Assembly: GCF_000801105.2 (NCBI RefSeq)
Contig: NC_079519.1
Coordinates: 35,315,288 to 35,379,287, forward strand
Reading direction: 5' to 3'
Length of the DNA stretch: 64,000 bases
Source: Raphanus sativus
Lineage: Eukaryota > Streptophyta > Magnoliopsida > Brassicales > Brassicaceae
Shown here: piece by piece, positions 38,383 through 51,146 of the stretch
Layout: each line of letters opens with the position of its first letter
Numbering within the stretch: position 1 is the first letter of the stretch
Notes under the pieces: generated by a model
Told to the model about the DNA's origin: nothing
The model's database searches: none
Seen by the model: the letters and a program-made list of their open reading frames with translations, nothing else
Position numbers and translations under genes: made by a program

Positions 38383-41300
38383 TTTAGATTAAATGACAAA
38401 TAAAATGTTATTCAAATATGAATCTTAAAAATTAATTTAAAATCAAACGTTATTGATTTTTTTATTTGATAAGCTATTTAAAATCTACTATTATTGAAAC
38501 TTTAAGTTTTGAATTTTAAGATTATTCTAATAATTTAAGAATATTTTGGTGGTGTTTATAAATTAAAAATAACAATTCAAATCTCATAATTTAAATGAAA
38601 TTCTAAATTGTTTAACTAGAATCATATTAAATTCTCAATTTACTTTAAATCATCTAAATATTTGTAAAAATCAAAATTTCATTTATTAGACACACGCCGT
38701 AAGTTTGCAAAATATATTTGTAAAGTATACAAAATATCTAAAATTCCAAAATATAGTTGCATGTGGAGATGTGAAGCCATCACTAGTGGTAGGGGAGGAG
38801 TTGCCAAAGAGGAAGCGTGGTCGGCCAAAAAAGGTACCCATAGTAGAGGAGAGCCCTCTGAAATAGAGGAAGTTTTGGACAGTACCAAAGTGGGTGCATG
38901 GTCAGGTTTAGCATGGATATAGTTTAATCGTGGCTTACATAGGTAACAGTAACAAAGCGGCCCATTAGTGCGAACTGAAACCTGCAGTGGAGTGGTATAA
39001 TTTTTACAATAGTGGATTTTTTTTATGTGATGTTAAGGATGAACTTGAGTGCTAGGGAACTTTTGGACTTTGCTTCGTTGAGGCATTTGGCCGATTATGC
39101 TATATCAGTAGAGGAGGTAAATGCTTACATAGCCATTGAGATCTCAAGCTTTGACTCCGACGGCGACCCATTAGAGGACCCCTATTGAGCATATAAGCCA
39201 TTATCGCCAGCTAATTTTTCAGTTCTCCCGAGCATGGATCCGAGTCGGGTAGACCTCAGAGTTGCTATTCTTGGCCTATTCATTAGGAGTTTGACATCTT
39301 CTTTTCAATTTCATTGATGTGTTTTTGATTTTTTCTTTTTCTATTTATTTATGTGTGATTGAGAGGATACCTTGAGCATTTATTTAACTTATAATCTCTA
39401 TTCTATTTATTAAATTCATTCGTTTGTTTTAAAAATTTCTTGAGTAACATTCCAAAAAAATAGTTTGAACTTCTTCCCAGAGATTGTTAGTGTGGTGTTC
39501 CATTTGGGTTTGTGAGTTATGGTCTGAGGATTTAAAATTTGTGGTCAGAGCCGGTCCTAGTTAATATGTGGCTAGAAGCCAATTTTAAAAAAAGTGGCTG
39601 AAGTCCTTGGAACCCGCAACATGTGTTATGAATAGAAACTAATAAGTTTTAGTGTACATAAAAGTTAAAAGCAAAGAAATAATCTGATTCACAATCAGAC
39701 TTCTCTATCTGCTGCAGTTGTGTTCCATGGTATTGAAAAAGAAATGAAGAATATCATCTCAGCTAGGAAACACATAAAGGGATTCGGCTCTCTTATGGTT
39801 ATGTGGCTTACCTGAGTTGTGTTTCTTGTTTATGTTCTCTCACTTGATCCAACTTGTTTTTTATTTTCTTTTTTGCCAAGTTGGTTTCAGACTCTAGATC
39901 TTTGTATAAGTCTCTTTTCATCTATGATATTTACAGTTTAGCAAAAAAAAAAAAGTTAAATGCTGACACTAAAAACAGTGTACAAATAAAGATGAATAAT
40001 ATTTGTCTTAAAAACTTATATATATATTTACACGAATAGACACTAATAAGTTTTAGTGTACATAAAAATTAAAGGTTAACACTGAGAAGCTGAGTACAAA
40101 CAAAGATGAATAATGTTTTGTCGTTGCAGTAGCGTACAAAACTTATAAACATTTATATGTACATGATGTACACGATGATTGACTGTCCACGTGTACACAA
40201 TTTTGACTCGACATGTACATTGGTTTAAAAAACAACGTGCACACCGATTACAAAACAGCGATTACAAAATATTATGACCGCAAATATCTTCAATGTGCAC
40301 ACATGTATTTCACTGTTCATATATACAATGTTTATAAAAAATCATATATACACTGGTTTTTTGTACACTGCATAAGTTATGATATCTAATGATTCTAATG
40401 ATTTTTGCATTTGTTTGTAGACTAAAATGCAAATTTAGAAGTTAGAAGGTGAACTTGAGGAGATATATATGTACGTTTAAAAAATATTGGGGGCAAAACT
40501 GAAATGAGACAAAAGTTAAAGGATTGGACGTGCAAAAATACCATAGTTAGCCATTATTGTTCTTGAGTTTTTTTGTGCCAGTTTGAAAGGACACTAAAGA
40601 GGAACGAATGTCACATGAATGATGAATCACAACGAGAAAAGAAGAGCTGAAACACAATACAGAGGACTGAGCCACACTGAAAAAAACCCGTTGTCATCTA
40701 TGGTCACAAGCTCCGCCGCAACTACGCCTCTCAACTCGGCCACACGAACTGCGACTAGGACTTGCTTCTCTACTTGTTCAAGCTCGCGGTGATGGTCGCC
40801 GTAGAAACCTTTCTCATTTGCCTTCTTTCCTTCTTCTCAATGTTTGTTAAGTCACTGAAGACCCATCGGATATAGAAGAAGGGTTTTTGTTATTTGTTTC
40901 AGTGAAAATTAAAGGATGTAGTGGATGAACTGAAAAAATCTAGAGTTATTAAATTTAAGAAAAACTAAAACATCTAAAATTATAATAAAAAATTATAGAA
41001 GATGAATGGTCTTAAAAATAAATAAAAAAGTCAAGGTGTAGAAGAAAAAAAATTAAAAAATGAGTGGGTGGGACCCATTAGTTACAATAGAACTTTGTTG
41101 TTTTAATTTTTTTTTCTGGTCATCAACTTTGTTGTTTTGTTGTTTTAGTTAGCAAATAGAAAAAAAAATGTGATAAAATTAGGATAAAGTGTGTCTCAAG
41201 CTATAACTGTCTTATGATATAATAAACAACTCAAAACTGTTTTTCAACGTAATATTTTCCAAGAAGAACTACTGAATCCATCATTTATCTGAGGTCTAAG

Positions 41301-41652
41301 CTTATATGAAATTTGTATGGTTGATAAATCATGCACTCGTGACTCATTTTTAGTGGTTTTTGATGCAAACATACATAAAATCTAATTCTTTTTATCAATG
41401 AAGAAAAAAAGAAAATTCTAAAGGCTAAAAATTAGAAGAGAATATTTTGATACATATGGAGGTTGAGACTATTGAAATGCATGTTATAAGTGTCAATGTG
41501 TCAATATTTTGGCACTGATTACAAGGAATTTTTTCGATGATACAAGATCTATTTAATCTTTTCAACGGAGTTAAATAATTTATCAAAAGTAAATAATAGA
41601 TTTGTAGATGTTTCTATTGTATACATTTTCGTTATAAAAACATAACAACATA
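38383..41652. other. Transposon-derived spacer with small coding fragments
   Basis: At 38764-38865 a frame reads KPSLVVGEELPKRKRGRPKK, an AT-hook-like basic motif, then hits a stop. At 39030-39188 an unbroken 52-residue ORF (MLRMNLSARELLDF...) has normal protein composition but no family I recognise. At 39545 'cagagccggtcct' resembles a hAT terminus. A ~35-bp stretch near 39630 (gaatagaaactaataagttt) recurs near 40034, and tgtacac-type motifs crowd 40080-40380. About 40690-40830 looks like another broken coding piece. No intact gene is seen. Confidence 0.4.
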
Positions 41653-42348
41653 TCTTCTCTATTAAAAAAGAAGTATCATTTTTATCTACTACAAAATAGT
41701 CATACTAAGTCTATATATTCAGTTACATTTTTGATTATTTACACTAATTTATTTAATTTATAACATTTCTAAATAATTATAAGAATATTAATAACAAATT
41801 AATTTTAACTGTAAAATTAAATTTTAGTTTTGGTAATAACAAAATATATATTTTTAAAAATAAATATTTTTTAATTAATGCACTGATTAATTTCGTAATT
41901 ACTAGTATAGTATTATTATAAATTAATTTTAATTAAAAGACTACTTTAAAAAAATAATGAAATTATATGCTAATTTTATAAATTTTATAAGTATAGTCTA
42001 TATTATATTAAAATAGAAGTAATAAATAAATTACATATTAATTTTTTATTAAATTGGTAAACCAATATATTTTGAAAAATACTTTCATTTAAATAAATAC
42101 ATAAAATATCATTCACTGTTAGTGACTAAAATATCATTCATCTTTTACAATTATTAAAATACGTAAATTATGTAATAATTTTTACAAAAAATAAATTTGT
42201 TAACATATGTTAAATTTTTATATTTAAAACTATATATTATCCATTTATTTATTTTTAAAATAACAGCAATATATTATCTAAAATGGTTAAATACAAAATA
42301 TTTATAAATGAAAGGCTTTTTCGCTCGAATATGCGGGTTAAAATCTAG
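41653..42348 (+). mobile_element. Short non-autonomous Helitron
   Basis: The 5' end TCTTCTCTATTAAAAAAG follows an A. The 3' end has a weak GC stem (cgctcgaatatgcggg), then ttaaaatctag before a T. 696 bp, very AT-rich, no coding. The 3' hairpin is degenerate, so this is less certain than the neighbouring copies. Confidence 0.6.
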
Positions 42349-42656
42349 TTTTTTGTCTCGTTTATTATGTTATTAGAAACTATGAGAAATATTACATAGA
42401 CGATATTACAGCCGACCATTTGACCTGTTTTATGAAGATTCAAATCTGACTGCATCATTCTGAACCTTCCTATGAAATCTATTTCTGACGGAATTCATTG
42501 CGACATACTGAAAATCCCTTGTAAAACTTTTTTCTAATTATTGGAATAATTCGTTTTCTCCGGTAACTAAAATTCAGATTTTCTAGTGTAGGAATTGCGC
42601 CGTCTGGAATTCGAACCTCAAACATGTGGATAGAAACCTTTGAACTTTAATCACTA

Positions 42657-44429
42657 CTAGCTTTTGACCCGCCCTTAAAAGGGCGGGTATATTTTTTGTT
42701 TTAATTTATTTTTTTTTATATTTTTTTCTTTCTGATTATATTTTTTTGGTAATCATATTTTTGTATAAATTTTAATCAAAATATATTTTATTAAACAATA
42801 GCAATTTAAAAATTGATTCAGTATCGCACGATTAAGGTTGGATTACGGATTGAACTCATCCGCTGACCCGCCAACCCGCGAGTTTTTAATTTTGTTTTGG
42901 TTATAAAATATGATCCGCACAACCTGCAAACAAATAATTTTGTACCCGCATCCGTTCTGCTTAATTTTAAGGTTATCCGGGGTTATATATATTTTTAAAT
43001 CATTATTTAATTTAATTTTTATAAAAAATATATTTATAATAAAAAATTATACATGATTTAAATAAGAGTGAGTGTAGTTATAGCTTCCCCTCGAATTTAT
43101 GTTTAGCAGTTATCATTCTTAACCATTTACTTTATAATATTACTCAAACTCTTTTATCAGTTATATTAATATGCAGATAAGCAGTTATATATATATATAT
43201 TTTAAATTGGACACAACTATTATCAAGAGGGAATGATCCTATTTTAATGGTATTAATCATAAATACCGCCTTAAAAAAACGTGATAACTGATTTTGGTAG
43301 AAAAAAATTATAATATGGTCAGCGTTTTGATATGGTCAGCGTTTTGCGTTTTAACAAAAATATATTAATATATTGAAAAATCGTTAAAATAGGAAGAGAG
43401 GCAGTTAAATAAATAGGAAGAGATCGTTGCAATATATTGATAGGAAGCAGTAACTGAATTTGGATAAATTAATTATTTGATTCCTGAAATGTATTTTTTT
43501 AATTATTTTTGGATAAATTTAATTATCCTGAATTTGGATAAATAAATTAATTATTTTTAACATAAGTATTTGTTCTATTAATTTTGTTATAATATAAGAC
43601 CCATTAAACTAAATGAGTTTATATATATATTTGATTCCTGAAATGTTATTGTTTGTTATATAAATACTCAGAATTTAAATTAGATATGAGTCTTATTATT
43701 AGGTAACAAATAGGACTAAAAGAAAATATATTAACCCTTTTGAATAAAGAAAAACATATACGTTATATTATTTTTAGGGGATAAGCATTGAAGGTCCTAC
43801 AATTATGGAGTAAAGAAATACATCACGTTTATATTTAAATGCAATTTGATAGTATTTAAGAGGTGGTTACTTAGATGCAGTTAACAAATAATTGTTACAC
43901 CACTAAACAATATTTATAAAGTGATTATGGTTATCTAGGTGCAGTTATAAAAATTAAAAGATGGACATAACTTACTATCAATTGGTCATGTTGAAGAATT
44001 AATAGAATAGATTAAACTAAATGAGTTTATATATATATTTGATTCCTGAAATGTTATTGTTTGTTATATAAATACTCAGAATCTAAATTAGATATGAGTC
44101 TTATTATTAGGTAACAAATAGGAATAAAAGAAAATATATTAACCCTTTTGAATAAAGAAAAACATATACGTTATATTATTTTTGGGGGATAAGCATTGAA
44201 GGTCCTACAATTATAGAGTAAAGAAATACATCACGTTTATATTTAAACGCAATTTGATGATTCTACGTAGTATTTAAGAGGTGGTTACTTAGATGCAGTT
44301 AACAAATAATTGTTACACCACTAAACAATATTTATAAAGTGATTATGGTTATTTAGGTGCAGTTATAAAAATTAAAAAATGGACATAACTTACTATCAAT
44401 TGGTCATGTTGAAGAATTAATAGAATAGA
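42657..44429 (-). mobile_element. Helitron with a duplicated 5' part
   Basis: Minus orientation. The 3' terminus is at the left: ctag at 42657-42660 preceded on the minus strand by the stem gcccttttaagggc within acccgcc...ggcgggt. The 5' terminus (TCTATTCTATTAATTC on the minus strand) occurs twice, at 44011 and at about 44429. Unit A (43603-44010, 408 bp) and unit B (44011-44429, 419 bp) are near-identical direct repeats; B has an extra ttctacgtag-type insertion. One 3' end with two 5' ends indicates a tandem duplication that begins at the 5' terminus. Confidence 0.7.
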
Positions 44430-44501
44430 AGCCACGTCACTTCCATTAAATTTAGTTTATTATTTAAGATAGCAAAAATGTATCATAACCGATATGTATC
44501 A

Positions 44502-44787
44502 TATTGGTTGTTTTATTATGGTTTATATTTCCACATCATTTCAAAGGTAAATAATAAATTAACTGTTTGATGTTAAAAGTAAAGATAACTACTATCAAAT
44601 CGAAAAACTTAATTTTCAAAAAAAGAGAAAAAAAATCGAAACGTAAATAAAGTCCCGTAACATTAGTTGGGCCTAAAACCTAATAAACAAAGGCTTTCAG
44701 CCCATTAGCTCCATACATGAATATCGAATAAATTGTCCAATGTATAAAAAAAAGTTTAACCAAAGCTGAAGAGTTTTTAATGTATCA
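44502..44787 (+). repeat. RBP1 upstream repeat, copy 1 (displaced)
   Basis: 286 bp running from tattggttgttttattatgg to gagtttttaatgtatca. It is nearly identical to 50248-50534 and 50535-50814 next to RBP1. It includes a ttgggccta box (site II/TCP-type element of plant promoters) and a second gcccatta. It is now ~6.6 kb from the RBP1 start because of the Helitron array. Confidence 0.85.
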
Positions 44788-44948
44788 CTAGATTTTGACC
44801 CGCTCTTCAAAGAGCGGGTATATTTTTTTTTTTACATTTTTTTTCTATGAATTTAATTTTTATATTTGTATTTTTAATCATATTTTTGTTTTTATAATAA
44901 TATTTTTGTAAAATGTTTTTATTATATGATTAGATAGAGGTTTTAATA

Positions 44949-46714
44949 TTTGTATTAATATAATTGGACTAACCCTATATTAATAGTCTGCGTTTTTAAT
45001 TTAATAGAATAGATAATAGTTGGACTGAACCTATATAAATAAGTCATATTTCTCATTTAATAGAATAGATCCATTAACTTAAAACTTGATAAGACCCGCT
45101 AAAACCAAAGGTTATAGATTGAACCAATGGGCGACCAATATGTAACCCAATTTATTTAAATTGTTACCTTTGTGAATTTAAAATTTAATCATTATTTGAA
45201 TTAGATACTCAATTAATTTTAATTTTTATATTATTGTATTTTATTATATGTCTTACTTTTAACTTGTTAAAATTGTTAAAATTATATTTTTATGTGAAAT
45301 GAAAAATAAATATAATAGATTTTAAAAAATTACTACAATCTTAAACATGATTTTTTATTTTTTATTGTTTAAAATCTAATTTTATTTAAACACTAACTAC
45401 CACAAATATTGTTACAAAAGACACAAATATGGAAAAAAAATTCTTAAAATAAATTAAAATAAAAATATATTCGTCTTTTGAAAGGAAGGATCATAATCTT
45501 GTTATATATTAAAATTAATTAAACTACTAACCATAGTTCATCCATAGTCAGTTCAATAACACAATAGCCAAAAATTAATCCGAGAATTGTGCTAGACATA
45601 GGCTCCGATTGGTAACCATCGTTTAATCGTAGAAAAAATAGTTAAATTACAGAAAAAATTAATTAAACTGCAAGAAAATTCAAAATTTACGGAATGATAA
45701 AATAAATGTTTAATTGATCAAAATATTTTATATGGTATTCACCTTTTATAAGAAAAATAAATATCAATAACAAAACTAATTTATTACATAATATGAAAAT
45801 AACTAATCTTTATTAAAATTACTTTAACTCTTAATATAAATATTTAGCTTATTTTTAACATGATATTTAATAATAGCTCATTTTCCATTGCGTTTTTATC
45901 TTCAACAATTTTTCTTGATTGGTAAAATATTTGCGAAATCGCATAAAAATGCCATTACGCCATTTTGTAAGGTTACCCATGTATGTGTTTAGGGGCCTAA
46001 ATAACTAATAGAAAATCAGAAAATTGGGAAGTACTCGAAATCTAGTTTTTAGCATATTAATATCGTTAATATTTATTTACTTAATACATCTAAATAAAAT
46101 TAATAAATGCAGGTTACACAAATAATTATATAAGAAAAAAATACAAAACAGAGAATAGTCACGTAATCTGGTGGTCCTTAGCGAGTCAAAAGCCCAGGCA
46201 CAAGGGTTAGATACGGTCAACGGCCCAGTTTTGTGATTTCTTTTGCGTTTTAGGTTATATTGAATAACGAATTACTAATTTGCCCTCGTCTTCTTCTTTC
46301 TAATGGCCGTTCTGGATTTTATTACCATGGTTGACAAAACTGAAATTACGATTTACCTTCATTTTCTTGTCTATTATACTTAGTTTTGTTAGATCTATAA
46401 CCCAGCATCAAATTTTAAAACTTAAACCCACAAAACTGCGTAATCATAAGATTTTTGATTTTTCAACTGCATAAATCACATAAGAAACAAAGTTTCTTCA
46501 AACGACGATCTACACGGTCAATACGCGGATGTCCGCATAACGCCAATACTCTCACCGTGAATCGCCTAATCAAGTGGTGGTGATATTCCTTATTTATTTA
46601 ATTTTGTTGCAGTTACCATTTATCTATATATTCTTATAATGCAGTTATAAAATAAATAAAAAAATGGACATAACCCTATATCAATTGGACATGTTGAAGA
46701 ATTAATAGAATAGA
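44949..46714. repeat. Helitron unit 1 of 3
   Basis: First 1766-bp unit; the only one joined to the Helitron 3' tail. The segment at about 46160-46600 is less AT-rich than the rest (ggcacaagggttagatac, gccctcgtcttcttctttct, accatggttgac) and may be captured host promoter or leader sequence. Confidence 0.85.
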
Positions 46715-48481
46715 TTTGTATTAATATAATTGGACTAACCCTATATTAATAGTCTGCGTTTTTAATTTAATAGAATAGATAATAGTTGGACTGAACCTAT
46801 ATAAATAAGTCATATTTCTCATTTAATAGAATAGATCCATTAACTTAAAACTTGATAAGACCCGCTAAAACCAAAGGTTATAGATTGAACCAATGGGCGA
46901 CCAATATGTAACCCAATTTATTTAAATTGTTACCTTTGTGAATTTAAAATTTAATCATTATTTGAATTAGATACTCAATTAATTTTAATTTTTATATTAT
47001 TGTATTTTTATTATATGTCTTACTTTTAACTTGTTAAAATTGTTAAAATTATATTTTTATGTGAAATGAAAAATAAATATAATAGATTTTAAAAATTTAC
47101 TACAATCTTAAACATGATTTTTTTATTTTTTATTGTTTAAAATCTAATTTTATTTAAACACTAACTACCACAAATATTGTTACAAAAGACACAAATATGG
47201 AAAAAAAATTCTTAAAATAAATTAAAATAAAAATATATTCGTCTTTTGAAAGGAAGGATCATAATCTTGTTATATATTAAAATTAATTAAACTACTAACC
47301 ATAGTTCATCCATAGTCAGTTCAATAACACAATAGCCAAAAATTAATCCGAGAATTGTGCTAGACATAGGCTCCGATTGGTAACCATCGTTTAATCGTAG
47401 AAAAATAGTTAAATTACAGAAAAAATTAATTAAACTGCAAGAAAATTCAAAATTTACGGAATGATAAAATAAATGATTAATTGATCAAAATATTTTATAT
47501 GGTATTCACCTTTTATAAGAAAAATAAATATCAATAACAAAACTAATTTATTACATAATATGAAAATAACTAATCTTTATTAAAATTACTTTAACTCTTA
47601 ATATAAATATTTAGCTTATTTTTAACATGATATTTAATAATAGCTCATTTTCCATTGCGTTTTTATCTTCAACAATTTTTCTTGATTGGTAAAATATTTG
47701 CGAAATCGCATAAAAATGCCATTACGCCATTTTGTAAGGTTACCCATGTATGTGTTTAGGGGCCTAAATAACTAATAGAAAATCAGAAAATTGGGAAGTA
47801 CTCGAAATCTAGTTTTTAGCATATTAATATCGTTAATATTTATTTACTTAATACATCTAAGTAAAATTAATAAATGCAGGTTACACAAATAATTATATAA
47901 GAAAAAAATACAAAACAGAGAATAGTCACGTAATCTGGTGGTCCTTAGCGAGTCAAAAGCCCAGGCACAAGGGTTAGATACGGTCAACGGCCCAGTTTTG
48001 TGATTTCTTTTGCGTTTTAGGTTATATTGAATAACGAATTACTAATTTGCCCTCGTCTTCTTCTTTCTAATGGCCGTTCTGGATTTTATCACCATGGTTG
48101 ACAAAACTGAAATTACGATTTACCTTCATTTTCTTGTCTATTATACTTAGTTTTGTTAGATCTATAACCCAGCATCAAATTTTAAAATTTAAACCCACAA
48201 AACTGCGTAATCATAAGATTTTTGATTTTTCAACTGCATAAATCACATAAGAAACAAAGTTTCTTCAAACGACGATCTACACGGTCAATACGCGGATGTC
48301 CGCATAACGCCAATACTCTCACCGTGAATCGCCTAATCAAGTGGTGGTGATATTCCTTATTTATTTAATTTTGTTGCAGTTACCATTTATCTATATATTC
48401 TTATAATGCAGTTATAAAATAAATAAAAAAATGGACATAACCCTATATCAATTGGACATGTTGAAGAATTAATATAATAGA
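46715..48481. repeat. Helitron unit 2 of 3
   Basis: 1767-bp direct repeat of unit 1 with scattered single-base changes. The last bases read gaattaatataatag, a change in the 5' terminus relative to the consensus. Confidence 0.85.
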
Positions 48482-50247
48482 TTTGTATTAATATAATTGG
48501 ACTAACGCTATATTAATAGTCTGCGTTTTTAATTTAATAGAATAGATAATAGTTGGACTGAACCTATATAAATAAGTCATATTTCTCATTTAATAGAATA
48601 GATCCATTAACTTAAAACTTGATAAGACCCGCTAAAACCAAAGGTTATAGATTGAACCAATGGGCGACCAATATGTAACCCAATTTATTTAAATTGTTAC
48701 CTTTGTGAATTTAAAATTTAATCATTATTTGAATTAGATACTCAATTAATTTTAATTTTTATATTATTGTATTTTTATTATATGTCTTACTTTTAACTTG
48801 TTAAAATTGTTAAAATTATATTTTTATGTGAAATGAAAAATAAATATAATAGATTTTAAAAATTTACTACAATCTTAAACATGATTTTTTATTTTTATTG
48901 TTTAAAATCTAATTTTATTTAAACACTAACTACCACAAATATTGTTACAAAAGACACAAATATGGAAAAAAAATTCTTAAAATAAATTAAAATAAAAATA
49001 TATTCGTCTTTTGAAAGGAAGGATCATAATCTTGTTATATATTATAATTAATTAAACTACTAACCATAGTTCATCCATAGTCAGTTCAATAACACAATAG
49101 CCAAAAATTAATCCGAGAATTGTGCTAGACATAGGCTCCGATTGGTAACCATCGTTTAATCGTAGAAAAAATAGTTAAATTACAGAAAAAATTAATTAAA
49201 CTGCAAGAAAATTCAAAATTTACGGAATGATAAAATAAATGTTTAATTGATCAAAATATTTTATATGGTATTCACCTTTTATAAGAAAAATAAATATCAA
49301 TAACAAAACTAATTTATTACATAATATGAAAATAACTAATCTTTATTAAAATTACTTTAACTCTTAATATAAATATTTAGCTTATTTTTAACATGATATT
49401 TAATAATAGCTCATTTTCCATTGCGTTTTTATCTTCAACAATTTTTCTTGATTGGTAAAATATTTGCGAAATCGCATAAAAATGCCATTACGCCATTTTG
49501 TAAGGTTACCCATGTATGTGTTTAGGGGCCTAAATAACTAATAGAAAATCAGAAAATTGGGGAAGTACTCGAAATCTAGTTTTTAGCATATTAATATCGT
49601 TAATATTTATTTACTTAATACATCTAAATAAAATTAATAAATGCAGGCTACACAAATAATTATATAAGAAAAAAATACAAAACAGAGAATAGTCACGTAA
49701 TCTGGTGGTCCTTAGCGAGTCAAAAGCCCAGGCACAAGGGTTAGATACGGTCAACGGTCCAGTTTTGTGATTTCTTTTGCGTTTTAGGTTATATTGAATA
49801 ACGAATTACTAATTTGCCCTCGTCTTCTTCTTTCTAATGGCCGTTCTGGATTTTATCACCATGGTTGACAAAACTGAAATTACGATTTACCTTCATTTTC
49901 TTGTCTATTATACTTAGTTTTGTTAGATTTATAACCCAGCATCAAATTTTAAAACTTAAACCCACAAAACTGCGTAATCATAAGATTTTTGATTTTTCAA
50001 CTGCATAAATCACATAAGAAACAAAGTTTCTTCAAACGACGATCTACACGGTCAATACGCGGATGTCCGCATAACGCCAATACTCTCACCGTGAATCGCC
50101 TAATCAAGTGGTGGTGATATTCCTTATTTATTTAATTTTGTTGCAGTTACCATTTATCTATATATTCTTATAATGCAGTTATAAAATAAATAAAAAATGG
50201 ACATAACCCTATATCAATTGGACATGTTGAAGAATTAATAGAATATA
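48482..50247. repeat. Helitron unit 3 of 3
   Basis: 1766-bp direct repeat carrying a few private changes (for example aacgctat for aaccctat near 48505, cggtccag for cggcccag near 49757). Its right end is the outer 5' terminus of the array and abuts copy 2 of the RBP1 upstream repeat. Confidence 0.85.
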
Positions 50248-50534
50248 TATTGGTTGTTTTATTATGGTTTATATTTCCACATCATTTCAAAGGTAAATAA
50301 TAAATTAACTGTTTGATGTTAAAAGTAAAGATAACTACTATCAAATCGAAAAACTTAATTTTCAAAAAAAGAGAAAAAAAATCGAAACGTAACTAAAGTC
50401 CCGTAACATTAGTTGGGCCTAAAACCTAATAAACAAAGGCTTTCAGCCCATTAGCTCCATACATGAATATCGAATAAATTGTCCAATGTATAAAAAAAAA
50501 GTTTAACCAAAGCTGAAGAGTTTTTAATGTATCA
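50248..50534 (+). repeat. RBP1 upstream repeat, copy 2
   Basis: 287 bp, head to tail with copy 3. Carries the same ttgggccta box (about 50413). The junction gtatca|tattgg between copies 2 and 3 is the uninterrupted form of the site where the Helitron array inserted between copies 1 and 2. Confidence 0.88.
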
Positions 50535-50814
50535 TATTGGTTGTTTTATTATGGTTTATATTTCCACATCATTTCAAAGGTAAATAATAAATTAACTGTT
50601 TGATGTTAAAAGTAAAGATAACTACTATCAAATCGAAAAACTTAATTTTCAAAAAAAGAGAAAAAAAATCGAAACGTAACTAAAGTCCCGTAACATTAGT
50701 TGGGCCTAAAACCTAATAAACAAAGGCTTTCAGCCCATTAGCTCCATACATGAATATCGAATAAATTGTCCAATGTATAAAAAAAAAGTTTAACCAAAGC
50801 TGAAGAGTTTTTAA
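50535..50814 (+). promoter_or_regulatory. RBP1 proximal 5' flank, repeat copy 3
   Basis: 280 bp ending where the repeat identity stops (gagtttttaa|c), directly before a pyrimidine-rich leader (tctctcctctctctctgtcc) of RBP1. It contains ttgggccta at about 50700 and gcccatta near 50735, common in promoters of housekeeping and translation-related plant genes. Probably the original promoter segment, with copies 1 and 2 as duplicates. Confidence 0.65.
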
Positions 50815-51146
50815 CTTTTAACTCTCTTCGACTTCTCGTTCCGTGTCAAATCAACCTACTGTTCTCTCCTCTCTCTCTGTCCTATCTGGTAAACTTTCCT
50901 CTTCGCCATGAAACTTTGATTTTTATTTTCTAGGGTTTATTTTCCCGGAAAATTAGGGCTTCCCTATATCTTCTCAATCTCTTGTTTTGTCTCCGTGATT
51001 CATGCTTAATTTAGCTTCTCCTGTTTCAAGAATTTTACGAATTAGGGTTTCCGTACACATCACTGTTCAACTTTTAGGGGTTTTTGATTTTGATCTCAAA
51101 GCTCTGATCTTTCGACTTGGAATTACAAATTAGGGTTTTGGGTGAT

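Larger units (their letters stand above)
44788..50247 (-). mobile_element. Helitron array: one 3' end, three 5' ends
   Basis: On the minus strand the 3' terminus is at the left: ctag at 44788, then on the plus strand attttgacccgctcttcaaa and gagcgggt, i.e. a hairpin. A 161-bp 3' tail (44788-44948) is followed by three direct repeats: 44949-46714 (1766 bp), 46715-48481 (1767 bp) and 48482-50247 (1766 bp). Each ends in the family 5' terminus (gaattaatagaataga on this strand; the outermost has one G-to-T change). The copies differ by only a few bases. The insertion lies exactly between A (44787) and T (50248) of the repeat junction gtatca|tattgg that is intact at 50529-50540. No Rep/helicase coding. 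The 3' tail is present only once. Confidence 0.82.

Noticed and set aside
45980..46060. Extra Helitron 3' end (gaaatctag|t) inside the array units
   Set aside because: The CTAG and following T match, but no hairpin precedes it.
44949..50247. Ordinary centromeric or subtelomeric satellite
   Set aside because: The array has Helitron termini and an A/T insertion site, and consists of only three long units in a gene-rich region.
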